A DNA stretch of 64,000 nt from UBA1563 sp041671545 (GTDB lineage: Bacteria; Bacteroidota; Ignavibacteria; Ignavibacteriales; Ignavibacteriaceae), in contig JBAZBI010000008.1 of the NCBI GenBank assembly GCA_041671545.1, positions 129,142 to 193,141 of the forward strand. The letters are read 5' to 3'. Positions 36,263 through 45,725 of the stretch are shown here, in pieces; the first letter of the stretch is position 1; each line of letters starts with the position of its first letter. Both the position numbers and the translations under genes were made by a program. The notes under the pieces are model-generated. The model saw only the letters and a program-made list of their open reading frames with translations, was not told the origin of the DNA and ran no database searches.

Positions 36263-37065
36263 TTTATTGCTATATCGTTAACGAATTCGTGAAACTCGTT
36301 TCTCCCAATATCATTAAGTTTCCATACGTTTACTATTATATTTTTAACGGGTTGAATTTCAGAAATTTGGGCTGCTCCCTTTGGCAAAATAACACCTTGA
36401 CATGTCTTATTGTCCGACTTCATCATTGCAAGAAAAATTGGAAATCCTTTACCTTTTGACCAAAATGAACCGAAAGCAACATCATTAATAGTATCCATTT
36501 GAAATGATTTTTCATCTTTAATTGGGCGTAAAATTGGTAAATAATCCTTGAATGCTTTATTTAGTGTCTTATTTAAATCTTGATACCCTAATTTTAATAT
36601 TTTGTTCATAGAATCCTCCCAATATATCGCATTCTCATCTGGACTCGCTAAATATGCGTTTAAGGACGGAAATTTCCCGAAATAGTGTATCTTAACATTT
36701 TTACATTGATCTGCAAACTCTTCTGCGATTTCGGGATAGCTCTTGTCTGCCTTCAAAATAACTTTAACTGCCCCACCTTCATATGAATCAATAATATCTT
36801 GAGGATGAGGTGTACCGCTAACAACAATTGCATTTGTCCCTTCTTGAACGGCTTCAATATATTTCAACACTTCAATCCCCTGACTATAAGATTCATCATC
36901 AGTTAATTGAAGATCAACTATAGCCCCTTCATAACTTCGTTTCTTAAGCATTTCAATAGCTTCAAGACGACTATCAACAATATCGTACCTAACACCTTTT
37001 TTATCTAATCCAAGAGTATAATATCTTTGAATATGTTTTCTATCCTCTACAATTAAAATTCTCAT
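36259..37065 (-). CDS. Response regulator with unrecognised C-terminal domain
   Basis: A 268-residue protein. Residues 1-120 are a receiver: acidic pair VEDRK at 6-10, acceptor Asp51 in GAIVDLQLTDD, Ser/Thr switch in VVSGTP and Lys105. The remaining residues (about 125-268) do not match a DNA-binding output domain; they include WEDSMNKILKLGYQDLNK and a mixed alpha/beta segment with VILPKGAAQIS. This half may contact the membrane protein encoded next, whose start overlaps this stop. The ribosome-binding site GAAGGAG lies just before the ATG at 37065. It sits two bases after the histidine kinase gene. Confidence 0.82.
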   Translation of the reverse strand: MRILIVEDRKHIQRYYTLGLDKKGVRYDIVDSRLEAIEMLKKRSYEGAIVDLQLTDDESYSQGIEVLKYIEAVQEGTNAIVVSGTPHPQDIIDSYEGGAVKVILKADKSYPEIAEEFADQCKNVKIHYFGKFPSLNAYLASPDENAIYWEDSMNKILKLGYQDLNKTLNKAFKDYLPILRPIKDEKSFQMDTINDVAFGSFWSKGKGFPIFLAMMKSDNKTCQGVILPKGAAQISEIQPVKNIIVNVWKLNDIGRNEFHEFVNDIAIK

Positions 37066-37066
37066 T

Positions 37067-38959
37067 TTATTCTCCTTCTTTGATGTTTAGTTGTTCTGCC
37101 ATACCTTCGTGTAGACCTTCTATATATTCTGGAAATTGTATTTTAAACGTCACACCATTTGGATGATCATTCGCAAGAACGAGATCACCACCAATTTCTT
37201 TCATATATTCTCTTGCTGCATACAGCCCAAAACCTTGTCCTCCTTCTTCAGCTTTCAAAGTATTTTTGGGTCCAAAAATCCATTCTTCTTTACCTCGTGG
37301 AACACCTCCACCATTATCAGATATTGTTATTTCTATTAAATCATACGTATGAATATTTGCTTTTTTATCATTTTTAGGGATAACACGATAATTTATTTTA
37401 ATCTCGCCAACAAAATTTTTATCACTTTTTTTTCTGATTGAAACAAACTGATCGATACTATTTTGTAGAATATTATGGAAGTGTTCTTGAACCATTCCTG
37501 AACAAAATACAAATTTATCTTTTGGTATATCTTGGGAGTTTATAATAATGTTATCTCCAAGTAATGAGATTCTTTTCTTGAAATCTGGTAGATAATTATT
37601 AACAATGTCATATATCTTTTTTTTGCCATATTGAAGATAATCTCCAATACTTATGTTAAAATTCAAAGAAATTTCTTTGATAGTTTTATAATTACTCTTA
37701 GCATTTTCGACTGCTTTAAGAGCCAGATCATTATGATTAGCTCTAATTTCGGAATCAACTTCCCAAAGCGCACTATACAATTCGCCTAAATCATTTTTAA
37801 GTTTGTGCTGTTGGGTATCAAATAACTTATTAGCAATTCTTAGCATCAAATAACGTAATTTTTTTTCAATATCAATTTGTTGTTCAAACTTGTAAATGGC
37901 ATAATTAATAAAAACTTCAACATCATTCACCATTTTGAGCAACATTTTAATATGAAATTCTGAAAAAGCATTTTTTTGGTTATGTTCAAAATTAAAAAGA
38001 ACAATTGTTTTGCCGTTAGAATCCTTAACCGGTATAATAAGTTCTGATTCAGGTATATTTCCTTCGGCAAATAAGATGGACGCATATCTTTCCGGATGTT
38101 CTTTAGGATTTACCATTAAATACGTGTCCTTTGCGCCCATATCTTCATTATCTAATAAAAGACCACAAAGAGTATGCACTCGCTCCAAATTCAAATTTCT
38201 AATACCGATTTTCCATTCATCATTTTTTATTTCTGATTCAGCTAGAAGAACTAGAAACTGGCGCCCTTTTTGAACTTTTAATATTTGCACTCTCGGCTTC
38301 ACTTCATTGATTATCAATGGACCCCATAATGGTAGATAATCAAATGTAGATCCTAATATAATTGTCCAAAAGTTTTCATCTTTTTGAGTTTCTTCAATAT
38401 TAGATTCAGTACTTCGTTTTTGATAAATGTTAAGGAACCGCATAGATAATTTTCGATGATTCTCAAGCATTCTGAAATTTGTGTAACCATCTATCTTTTC
38501 ACTAAGTTTTTTTGCAATATATACTAGGTATGTCTGAAATTCCTTATCGTGAATTTTAGAATTTGGTCTCCCAAAATATGTCTCTTTCAGAATTAGAAGG
38601 CATTCGGGAATAAACCTAGCACCAATACGTAACACCAATAAAGATCTTTGTTCCTTCTTTTGATTAATAATCTTCAATATATTTTTGGGTTCAATATTTT
38701 CATCAACTTCAAGTGAAACAGGATGTTCGTTTTGTGGATAATTAAAACATAATTCATAATTTGAATTTGTTTTCATATATATTTGAGAAGTATCACAATC
38801 AGAAATTGATCTCAATATTTTTGAGACAGAAATTAATAATTCAAATTGATCCTTTTTCTTAAAATCGAAATTGTCTATTTCTTCCAGGGCATTAAATTGC
38901 TTTTCAATACTATGTACTGTTTCTGTAACTCTTCTTAATATCGGATCACCAATTTTCAT
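37067..38959 (-). CDS. GAF-type sensor histidine kinase of the GHKL superfamily
   Basis: A 630-residue soluble kinase. The N-terminal half has two probable GAF-like domains (about 35-160 and 190-355; the second ends with VLFNFEHNQKNAFSEFHIKML). A helical phosphoacceptor region around 365-435 contains QQHKLKNDLGEL with His385 as the likely phosphorylation site, an atypical box. The ATPase domain (about 485-612) shows HNILQN (N-box Asn500), DNGGGVP at 548-554 and GGQGFGLYAAREYM. It has no membrane segment and no receiver, so it must sense an intracellular cue and phosphorylate the regulators encoded on either side. Start ATG 38959 has AGGAG upstream; 18 bases after the first regulator gene. Confidence 0.85.
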   Translation of the reverse strand: MKIGDPILRRVTETVHSIEKQFNALEEIDNFDFKKKDQFELLISVSKILRSISDCDTSQIYMKTNSNYELCFNYPQNEHPVSLEVDENIEPKNILKIINQKKEQRSLLVLRIGARFIPECLLILKETYFGRPNSKIHDKEFQTYLVYIAKKLSEKIDGYTNFRMLENHRKLSMRFLNIYQKRSTESNIEETQKDENFWTIILGSTFDYLPLWGPLIINEVKPRVQILKVQKGRQFLVLLAESEIKNDEWKIGIRNLNLERVHTLCGLLLDNEDMGAKDTYLMVNPKEHPERYASILFAEGNIPESELIIPVKDSNGKTIVLFNFEHNQKNAFSEFHIKMLLKMVNDVEVFINYAIYKFEQQIDIEKKLRYLMLRIANKLFDTQQHKLKNDLGELYSALWEVDSEIRANHNDLALKAVENAKSNYKTIKEISLNFNISIGDYLQYGKKKIYDIVNNYLPDFKKRISLLGDNIIINSQDIPKDKFVFCSGMVQEHFHNILQNSIDQFVSIRKKSDKNFVGEIKINYRVIPKNDKKANIHTYDLIEITISDNGGGVPRGKEEWIFGPKNTLKAEEGGQGFGLYAAREYMKEIGGDLVLANDHPNGVTFKIQFPEYIEGLHEGMAEQLNIKEGE

Positions 38960-38977
38960 AATATTTTCTCCTAATAT

Positions 38978-39634
38978 TTAAATGAGAGATAAAAGGCCTT
39001 TCGCAACTTCAATAATTCCGCTTGCGGCTAAATTCCCAGCCACACCATTTTTTATAAATTCCATGATTCGGCTTATCTTATTTTTATCTGGACTATTGTT
39101 TTTTATCTCATCCCTAAGCTGATTTAATTTTATAATTAATTCATCTTGATTTACTATATTGTAATCTTTAAGTGTCCTCTCAAGGATATCGAAATTTGTA
39201 TTTATGATATTTTTGGGAGTATTATTTTTCTCGGAAATTGTGTGTCCAAAATCCAATGCCTCCATGATTTTTACTTCTATATTTTCCAAAAAGACTGCCT
39301 TAGAAACAAAATCTGTAATACCTAATCTTGCTCCTCTCATACCTATAAGACCAGTATCATGGCCAGTTATTAATAGGACCCTGAGATCTAAATTATTTTT
39401 ATGGAATTGTTCTAACACCTCAAATCCAGACATACCCGGATCCATCTCTATATCAAGAAGTACAATATCAGGCTTAATCTTTTTGGCGAGATTTATTCCT
39501 TCAATACCATTAGAGGCAGAATGAATTTTTATTAATCCACAGGATTTTAGATATTTTACTGCTGTTTTTACAAACTTATCACTGTCATCAATAATCAAAA
39601 CAGAATTACTAGCATATTGTGTTAAACTTTTCAT
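38978..39634 (-). CDS. Response regulator with helical tail, first gene of the operon
   Basis: A 218-residue protein. Residues 10-125 are a receiver with DD at 16-17, acceptor Asp61 in IVLLDIEMDPGMSG and Lys112. A helical linker (about 150-185) follows, then a hydrophobic amphipathic tail (NGVAGNLAASGIIEVAKGLLSLI) at the extreme C-terminus that could bind a membrane or a partner. No DNA-binding domain is present. A perfect AGGAGG lies upstream of the ATG at 39634. An imperfect hairpin with arms ACGG(T)GTGTT and AACAC(TG)CCGT at about 39698-39735 lies in the leader and may mark regulation of the operon. Confidence 0.85.
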   Translation of the reverse strand: MKSLTQYASNSVLIIDDSDKFVKTAVKYLKSCGLIKIHSASNGIEGINLAKKIKPDIVLLDIEMDPGMSGFEVLEQFHKNNLDLRVLLITGHDTGLIGMRGARLGITDFVSKAVFLENIEVKIMEALDFGHTISEKNNTPKNIINTNFDILERTLKDYNIVNQDELIIKLNQLRDEIKNNSPDKNKISRIMEFIKNGVAGNLAASGIIEVAKGLLSLI

Positions 39635-39764
39635 TTTTCCTCCTATAATACAACTTAATCATATGTAAGTGTCCTCATTAAATAGGCAACTCTTGAGTAT
39701 AACGGTGTGTTATGTTAAAATGCAACACTGCCGTATTAATTATTTATAGATTTCCATTTGCATT

Positions 39765-40286
39765 CTACTTGATCAAAATAAGTTTCTTAATGTCAGTGAA
39801 ATTTTCTGCAGTTAATTTGTAAAAATAAATTCCGCTTGCCAGTTTACTCGCATCAAAATTAACTTCATAGAACCCCACATTTTTTTCTTCGTTTACTAAC
39901 GTCTCAATTTCTCTTCCAAGTATGTCGTAGATTTTAAGAGTAACGAAGCTTATATGAGGAATTGAGTATTTAATTTTTGTGCTTGGGTTAAAAGGATTAG
40001 GGTAATTCTGGCTCAAAGTGAACATCGAAGGTAATATCACAGGCTCACTTACTGAGACTGCTGTACCTCGAAAGAGTGTATCGACAAGAAAACCCGAAAC
40101 AATGTTCGTGTTCTCATGTCGTGTACTTCCAACGATCGATTGACCGATACTGGATTTAATGGTTATATTTGATGAAGTTGATACTTCAAAACCCATATTG
40201 AAGGAAGACCAAGTTACCAGATGGTTTTGAGCACTACTATTCAATGCAAGTATAAAGAAAATACAGCAGATAATTAAAGTTTTCAT
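39765..40286 (-). CDS. Small secreted protein with T9SS C-terminal sorting domain
   Basis: A 173-residue exported protein. The start is the ATG at 40286 because GGAG lies seven bases before it; an in-frame TTG twelve bases earlier would bury that site. The signal peptide is residues 1-19 (TLIICCIFFILALNSSAQ). Residues about 25-70 form a short beta module with SSNITIKSSIGQSIVGST. A Por secretion domain fills the rest (SQNYPNPFNPSTKIKYSIP, ending KLILIK). It is therefore cargo of the type IX secretion system and probably cell-surface anchored. It starts 13 bases after the S74-domain protein gene and belongs with it. Confidence 0.88.
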   Translation of the reverse strand: MKTLIICCIFFILALNSSAQNHLVTWSSFNMGFEVSTSSNITIKSSIGQSIVGSTRHENTNIVSGFLVDTLFRGTAVSVSEPVILPSMFTLSQNYPNPFNPSTKIKYSIPHISFVTLKIYDILGREIETLVNEEKNVGFYEVNFDASKLASGIYFYKLTAENFTDIKKLILIK

Positions 40287-40298
40287 AATGTTCTCCAA

Positions 40299-41741
40299 TC
40301 ATTTTTCAATCCCCACCTTTTTGGTGAGAAGATTTTTCACAAGTTGTTTCAATTCTGTTATTTCTTTGGAAAGCACTTTGTTTTGTTGGTGCAGTTCTTT
40401 TATTGCAACAATAGCTATTCCAGATGGGTCTATTGTGGAGATCGATTTATCGTTCTCCCCCAAACCAAATAACTTATAAAAATCCTGTGCAACCGGTCCA
40501 ATATGTTTGATATTGCTTTTATCGGATTTATAATTCCATCTTGTAACATCCAACTTCTCAATGCTTGCGAGAATTTGCTCTCCGTCAATAAATTCAAAGT
40601 TTTCCTTTGCATTAAAGTCCGAGGCGTTCGTCCAAACACCTGCGTTCGAAAGAAAGGCGCCATTCGTTACATCAATAACTTTACCAGTCCCAGATTTTGC
40701 AATGTAAATCATTGAATTAAGATTACTATTATTATTCTGTTGGATTTCCATTGTACGTCCAGTCCCTTCGTTCACTATAATAATTGAATTGGAACTTGTT
40801 GCAGAATTAGATTGATTTATTTGAAGTGGAGTACCTGATGATCCTGAGTGATTAATATACAATCCATTTGCACCGCCGGTTATATTCATCAAATATGAAG
40901 TTCCATTATATGGTTGATCTTGCTTATACCTCCCGACTATATGCAACTTCTCTAAAGGTAGTATAGTGCCGATCCCAACATTATTCCCATCATCAAGTAT
41001 CTGACTACACGTTAGAGTGGATGATGAATTTTCAATCTTCGGAATGTAGTTAGCAGTATTACAGGTTACTATTGGTTGATTTACTGGTGACCATTTTGTT
41101 CCATCATATTTTAGCACTTGACCTGCTGAAGGCAAGGATGCGTTTATACTTACCCCTTGCAATTTGACCACGCTTGGATTGGGATATGAACCAGTAAGAT
41201 CGCCTCCGGCGTTTCCTCCAGGTGAAATACTAGTCCCAACGGCAATTTTATTTTGCGTAATAGCTTCATCGGCAATGTCATCTGTTTTAACCTCTCCATC
41301 AACGATGTTGGAAGTGTAAATAGAATTATTCATAATTGCATTTGCAGTATCAGAGTTTAATGAATGATACGAGTTGATGCTATATGCAACGCTGGATAAT
41401 AAAATTCGTGGTACTGTCTCCTGTTGATTCCCAACTTGAACACTCAACCAATATGATTTGTCAAATTTCATCGAGTCATTGAAAGGAGTTTGTTCACCTA
41501 AAAAGGTATAAAACAAACCTCGTTTTATGTAGAGAGACTTCACCTCCATCCAAAGAGGTGTACCACCAGTTTCTGAGTTGTACAAGCGGAATGTGAATGT
41601 TGCTCCACCATCAGGACTTGGACTACCCAATGTATCCGATATTATTCCTTGATAAGAAATCAGACGCGGAATTTGAGCGATGCTTTTCGACGCAAATAAA
41701 AAAGAAAAAAAGATGACAGTTACAAAAAGATAGTGCTTCAT
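40299..41741 (-). CDS. Secreted tail-fibre-like protein with Peptidase S74 chaperone domain
   Basis: A 480-residue exported protein (signal peptide 1-22, FVTVIFFSFLFASKSIAQ). Residues 25-130 form an N-terminal module beginning IPRLISYQGIISD that is shared with the 911-residue neighbour. A linker with a proline/glycine beta motif (GGDLTGSYPNPSV) follows, then repeats and a C-terminal intramolecular chaperone of the phage tail-spike S74 type: NASDFNAKENFEFIDGEQ carries the Ser/Asp and Lys/Asn expected of the auto-cleaving site, then a coiled coil ending KNLLTKK. S74 domains trimerise and cut themselves off, so this protein is likely a trimeric surface fibre. It is followed by the small T9SS protein. 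Confidence 0.85.
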   Translation of the reverse strand: MKHYLFVTVIFFSFLFASKSIAQIPRLISYQGIISDTLGSPSPDGGATFTFRLYNSETGGTPLWMEVKSLYIKRGLFYTFLGEQTPFNDSMKFDKSYWLSVQVGNQQETVPRILLSSVAYSINSYHSLNSDTANAIMNNSIYTSNIVDGEVKTDDIADEAITQNKIAVGTSISPGGNAGGDLTGSYPNPSVVKLQGVSINASLPSAGQVLKYDGTKWSPVNQPIVTCNTANYIPKIENSSSTLTCSQILDDGNNVGIGTILPLEKLHIVGRYKQDQPYNGTSYLMNITGGANGLYINHSGSSGTPLQINQSNSATSSNSIIIVNEGTGRTMEIQQNNNSNLNSMIYIAKSGTGKVIDVTNGAFLSNAGVWTNASDFNAKENFEFIDGEQILASIEKLDVTRWNYKSDKSNIKHIGPVAQDFYKLFGLGENDKSISTIDPSGIAIVAIKELHQQNKVLSKEITELKQLVKNLLTKKVGIEK

Positions 41742-41768
41742 GTTTTACTCCTTCAGTTATTTACTTAA

Positions 41769-44504
41769 TTATTTCTCTTCAGTTCTCAACTGAGATTCAA
41801 TTTTATTAACATGAGGCAATTCAATGCCATTTGCCTCGGGTTTCCCAAGTTCTTTTGGATATAAGTACTTCCCTTTATTCTCCTGTTCTTTTTCAACTTC
41901 GGGGATAATCCGATTTACATTTGCAAATGGATCCTTCCTGATTCCTGTAACTTGCCAACTGACTTTCATTCCTGGTGTTCCCCCTGCAACTTTGAAACGA
42001 TTGTTTTGGATCTCTTCTGCTATATAAATTTGTGCATATGAGCCGATACACGTCAATTGATAGCGAAAGTCTTTGTTGAGTGCGTCAAAGTAGTTGGGTA
42101 GTTCTATCCATTTCTGTCCTTCGTCGTCAAGTTGAGCAACTCCATCATAAATGTTTTTCATATCAGGACTTTCAACGAACGAGTGATAGAGGTATTTGTT
42201 TTCTGGGTCCAGAGGATGATCGATCTTGAATGAACCTCCGCCTTTTGAAAGGGTTCCAGTCACAGATACACGACCGTAAAAATAACCCGCATAGCCAGTA
42301 GAATTGCTTCCACCGTTCGATCCGTAGACACCCTGACCAGAAGTGGCAAGACCGTAGACACCTTGTCCAGAAGTGGCAAGACCGTAGACACCTTGTCCAG
42401 AAGTAGCATGACCGTAGACACCACTACTACTACTACCGGATCCTTCCACCCCAGCATAACTTGAACTTGCAACACCAAAAACACCTGATCCGCCACTGCT
42501 TGCATCTCCATAAACACCAACATATGAACTGCTTGCCCCACGAATACCTGAACTACTTGAAGAATTATAACCGTATATTGCAGGATTTGTTGAAGAAGAT
42601 ATAGTAGCATAAACACCATTGCTTCCACCCGTATTCCCAACATAAATGGTTGGATAGTTACTAGTAGAAGTTGCATTGATTGCGTTATAACTACCACCAC
42701 TTGTCATCTGAAATCGAGCTGCATGATTTGAAGAACTTGTTGCAAATATTCCATATTCTGAACTACCTGCACCTGCAAGTGCAGATGTATATGTCGAGTT
42801 TAATCCTTGTCCGGCTTGAAGCGAACCGGCTCTTCCAATACCTGAAATCCAAAAACTTGAGTTCGATTGTAGCGAACTCTGATTGTTGATATAACTTCCT
42901 CCACTACCAGTTTGATCAACATCTGGTTTCCATTGTGAACCGTCGAATTTAAGTACTTGCCCTGTTGACGGTGTAGAAGTAGAAATCGCTTTACCCTGGA
43001 GTTTTGAAACGGTAGGATTTGGATATGTACCTGTCAAATCACCTCCTGCCGAACCAGTTAATGGTGTTCCTGGAATAACACTGGATGAAAATTTTCCATC
43101 GCTCCCCAAAGGGAATAACGTATTGGCTGTTGGATTAGAATTAGCATGAAAACCATCAACCTTATCGGCATTAAGATTTTGGTTAATGTTACCATTATTT
43201 ATGGGAATTCCTTGATCGTTTCCTGGCAGTAAACCACTGAGCTTATCAGAATTTTGTGCTGTTCCTTGTATAGTACTAGAAACTGTTAATCCACCAGCAA
43301 TATCTACATCTCCAACAAATTTGCCTGCTTTCCCTGAGTTACTCTCCCCATAAACACCAAAACCATTGGTACTTGTACCTTTGACTCCAGTGCCACTAAG
43401 ACATTCTCCAACCACTCCACTTCCTGAGTTACTTTGTCCAATTACTCCTATGCTATTGCCATTTCCACTTATGGCAATACCATTTGGATTTGAATTTTTA
43501 CTATCAATCCCTTTGTTAATTTGATTACTAACTACATCAATTAGAATTCCAGCTAGAATGCTACCCCCTAAAGTTATTAGCAATCCAGGGTTAGCAACAG
43601 AATTTGAAAAACTAGGTGTAAGTTTTCCATTTTGAGTTGGTATGTATGACAAATCAATACCGCCTGATGAATTTAAAGGATAAAGTGCATTTGGGGTTTG
43701 TACTCTAAATGCAGTAATTCCATTAAGTGAATCTGCGTTCGGAATTTTTAAAGTTGGTGAGAGATCTCCACTCATAATGCTATAATCAAGGATATGATCA
43801 CCAGTTATTTGTTGGAAAGCAATTTTGGAACTTGTTATAGCGTTATCCTTTATTTTTCCCGTAGTGACAGAGACATCCGCAAGCTTAAGAGTATTTATTG
43901 CACCATTATCTATATCTTCAGTTTTTACTTGTCCATCTTGAATTTTTACAGAAGTGATAGAACCATCTGCAATTGGGAATGTTACTGAAGGATTTATTTT
44001 TGACTGTGTAATCGCTCCATCCTTAATTTTGCTGTTGGTGACTGAAGAATTAGCAAGTTTAATGCTGTCAACACTTCCTGGGAGAACAACTGCTAATGGT
44101 GCTTTTCTAGCTGAGTCAGCAATTATAGCCCTTATAGCATTAAAGCTGTAACCAACACTCGTGAGCGGAACTCGTGTTGAAAGTTCTTCATCACCAACTT
44201 TTATGCTTAGCCAATAAGGAATATCGAACAAAAGTAAATCGGGAAAAGTTGTTTGATCTCCGAGAATTGTTGAAAACAGCCCACGCTTAGTCTGGAGAGA
44301 TTTTGATTCACTCCAAAGTTGAGTCCCTTCTGTTGGAGATGAATATAAACTGAATGTGAAGTTGTATTGGGCATCGGGTTTAGGAATACCCGTGCTATCT
44401 GTTAGTATCCCTTGATATGACAACATTCGAGGAATTTGTGCCAGAGTGCTCTGTAGGCATGTAAAGAGAAGTAGAAACGACAATCTAAAAAATATTTGTT
44501 TCAT
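41769..44504 (-). CDS. Large secreted beta-fibre protein with Gly/Ser repeats
   Basis: A 911-residue exported protein (signal peptide 1-22, SFLLLFTCLQSTLAQ). It shares the N-terminal module IPRMLSYQGILTD and the GGDLTGTYPNPTV linker with the 480-residue neighbour. Repeated heptads such as DGAITQSKI, DGSITSVKI and DGQVKTEDI fill 150-240, and pseudo-repeats of the type VYG..SGxG fill 350-750, including three identical copies of SGQGVYGLAT. This is the pattern of trimeric beta-helix or tail-fibre stems. The C-terminal 140 residues (GSFKIDHPLDPENKYLYHSF) form a distinct domain with no S74 motif. A surface adhesin or filament is likely. It lies 27 bases upstream of the S74 protein, so the two are probably co-expressed. 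Confidence 0.8.
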   Translation of the reverse strand: MKQIFFRLSFLLLFTCLQSTLAQIPRMLSYQGILTDSTGIPKPDAQYNFTFSLYSSPTEGTQLWSESKSLQTKRGLFSTILGDQTTFPDLLLFDIPYWLSIKVGDEELSTRVPLTSVGYSFNAIRAIIADSARKAPLAVVLPGSVDSIKLANSSVTNSKIKDGAITQSKINPSVTFPIADGSITSVKIQDGQVKTEDIDNGAINTLKLADVSVTTGKIKDNAITSSKIAFQQITGDHILDYSIMSGDLSPTLKIPNADSLNGITAFRVQTPNALYPLNSSGGIDLSYIPTQNGKLTPSFSNSVANPGLLITLGGSILAGILIDVVSNQINKGIDSKNSNPNGIAISGNGNSIGVIGQSNSGSGVVGECLSGTGVKGTSTNGFGVYGESNSGKAGKFVGDVDIAGGLTVSSTIQGTAQNSDKLSGLLPGNDQGIPINNGNINQNLNADKVDGFHANSNPTANTLFPLGSDGKFSSSVIPGTPLTGSAGGDLTGTYPNPTVSKLQGKAISTSTPSTGQVLKFDGSQWKPDVDQTGSGGSYINNQSSLQSNSSFWISGIGRAGSLQAGQGLNSTYTSALAGAGSSEYGIFATSSSNHAARFQMTSGGSYNAINATSTSNYPTIYVGNTGGSNGVYATISSSTNPAIYGYNSSSSSGIRGASSSYVGVYGDASSGGSGVFGVASSSYAGVEGSGSSSSGVYGHATSGQGVYGLATSGQGVYGLATSGQGVYGSNGGSNSTGYAGYFYGRVSVTGTLSKGGGSFKIDHPLDPENKYLYHSFVESPDMKNIYDGVAQLDDEGQKWIELPNYFDALNKDFRYQLTCIGSYAQIYIAEEIQNNRFKVAGGTPGMKVSWQVTGIRKDPFANVNRIIPEVEKEQENKGKYLYPKELGKPEANGIELPHVNKIESQLRTEEK
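42322..42420. repeat. 30-bp in-frame tandem repeat inside the fibre gene
   Basis: Three near-identical 30-base units (42322-42351, 42352-42381, 42382-42411) code for the repeated SGQGVYGLAT segment. The near identity of the DNA suggests recent expansion by slippage. Confidence 0.8.
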
Positions 44505-44686
44505 TGAAGTATCCTTTCAATTATGTGATGGTTTATTGAACATTTTAATTATCTAACCAAAAACATTTTCTTCATTTTTACAATTTCAGTGCCGATAGAA
44601 CTCTTTTTCTAATCGTACAATGTTGAATAAAACATCTTTTACTATTCAAAGAGTTAGTTTTACATCGCACTGACTTTCACCTTCAC

Positions 44687-45385
44687 TTACCCCGCCGGCG
44701 GTTCCGTCGGCGTGTCGTTTCCTTTATCTTTTCCTTTGCTTTGGGGCCAGGGGGAGTCGAACAACTTCAAAGTAACGGGATCGTCTTTATACTCTTCCCT
44801 TCCCGTTTCATTTATTTCGTTTATCGTGTCTTGCAATTTTTTATGCGCAAGTAATCTATTAACTGTATAAGACTCGCTTCCCCCATCCATCAAATTATAT
44901 TCTGCGGAGATGGTTTCAAGTTCAGCTTTTAAAGTCGCTCCTTTTTGTTTAAGAGCAGCGGGAGTCCTTTTAGCGGTAAGCTCGGTATTATATTTATCAA
45001 TAATTGTAAGAACCGCCGGAAGCATATCTATCATTTTTGCCGCGTCGTCTTTTGCCAAACTTAAATTAGAAGGGAACTCCTTCAACTGCGGGGAATCAGC
45101 GCCAAAGGTTCTCTTTAAAGCAACCTGAACCTTCTTCAGCCAATTAAAACACTCCTCACATTTTTTCTTTACCTGCGCAAGCTTTTCAGCGTTCTCTTTT
45201 GCTACCTTCTCCGCAGTCTTAAAATTTTTAGCAATTTCAATATTAGCGGCAAATTCCTCAAAATACTCCGCAGTTAAACCGGCAGCGGCAAGTTTTTCAA
45301 GACCCTTTGTGGTTTCATAAGCCGTACTTGCAATCGTAAACAACTTAGTTCTCGAAACCGGGATACCATTAAATTTTTCAGCCAT
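44687..45385 (-). CDS. All-helical protein of unknown function
   Basis: A 232-residue protein predicted from sequence to be nearly all helix, with Lys/Glu/Ala-rich heptads (AEKVAKENAEKLAQVKKKCE and TAKRTPAALKQKGATLKAEL) and a short disordered tail rich in Lys, Gly, Thr and Pro. It has no signal peptide or membrane segment. The start ATG at 45385 has AAGAGG upstream. It lies alone between the secreted fibre genes and a 2.4-kb gene-free stretch. The regular spacing of Leu and Ala suggests a helical bundle or coiled coil. I recognise no family. Confidence 0.65.
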   Translation of the reverse strand: MAEKFNGIPVSRTKLFTIASTAYETTKGLEKLAAAGLTAEYFEEFAANIEIAKNFKTAEKVAKENAEKLAQVKKKCEECFNWLKKVQVALKRTFGADSPQLKEFPSNLSLAKDDAAKMIDMLPAVLTIIDKYNTELTAKRTPAALKQKGATLKAELETISAEYNLMDGGSESYTVNRLLAHKKLQDTINEINETGREEYKDDPVTLKLFDSPWPQSKGKDKGNDTPTEPPAG

Positions 45386-45725
45386 AACACACCTCTTCTT
45401 TAGTTTATTTTTTGTTATTTATTGAATCATTTTTACAGTTATCAGTTTTTAGTTTTTAGTCTGTCATGGAGAATCAGTTTTTATGTTTTTACTTCTAGCT
45501 CCTGATCAATGACAAATGACTCCTGACCAATGACTTTATACTTTCTACTAACGTTGTACTCTCACCGAACCTCCTTTATTTGCAGTTTCACTAACCCATC
45601 ATAAAGAGACTTAGGTTAAAACCGAATAAAGTTCGTTTTTTACTCATTTTAGTACTTTTTTGTTCAAAGAATAGTCTTTTTCTTTCACCGGGAGAGCCCA
45701 AAGACCCGCTAAAAACCCTTTTTTT

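Noticed and set aside
40287..40298. TTG start for the small T9SS protein
   Set aside because: GGAG, needed for the ATG at 40286, would be within the coding sequence, and the signal peptide is more usual from the ATG.
42322..42420. CRISPR or intergenic repeat
   Set aside because: It is an in-frame repeat coding for SGQGVYGLAT within the fibre gene.
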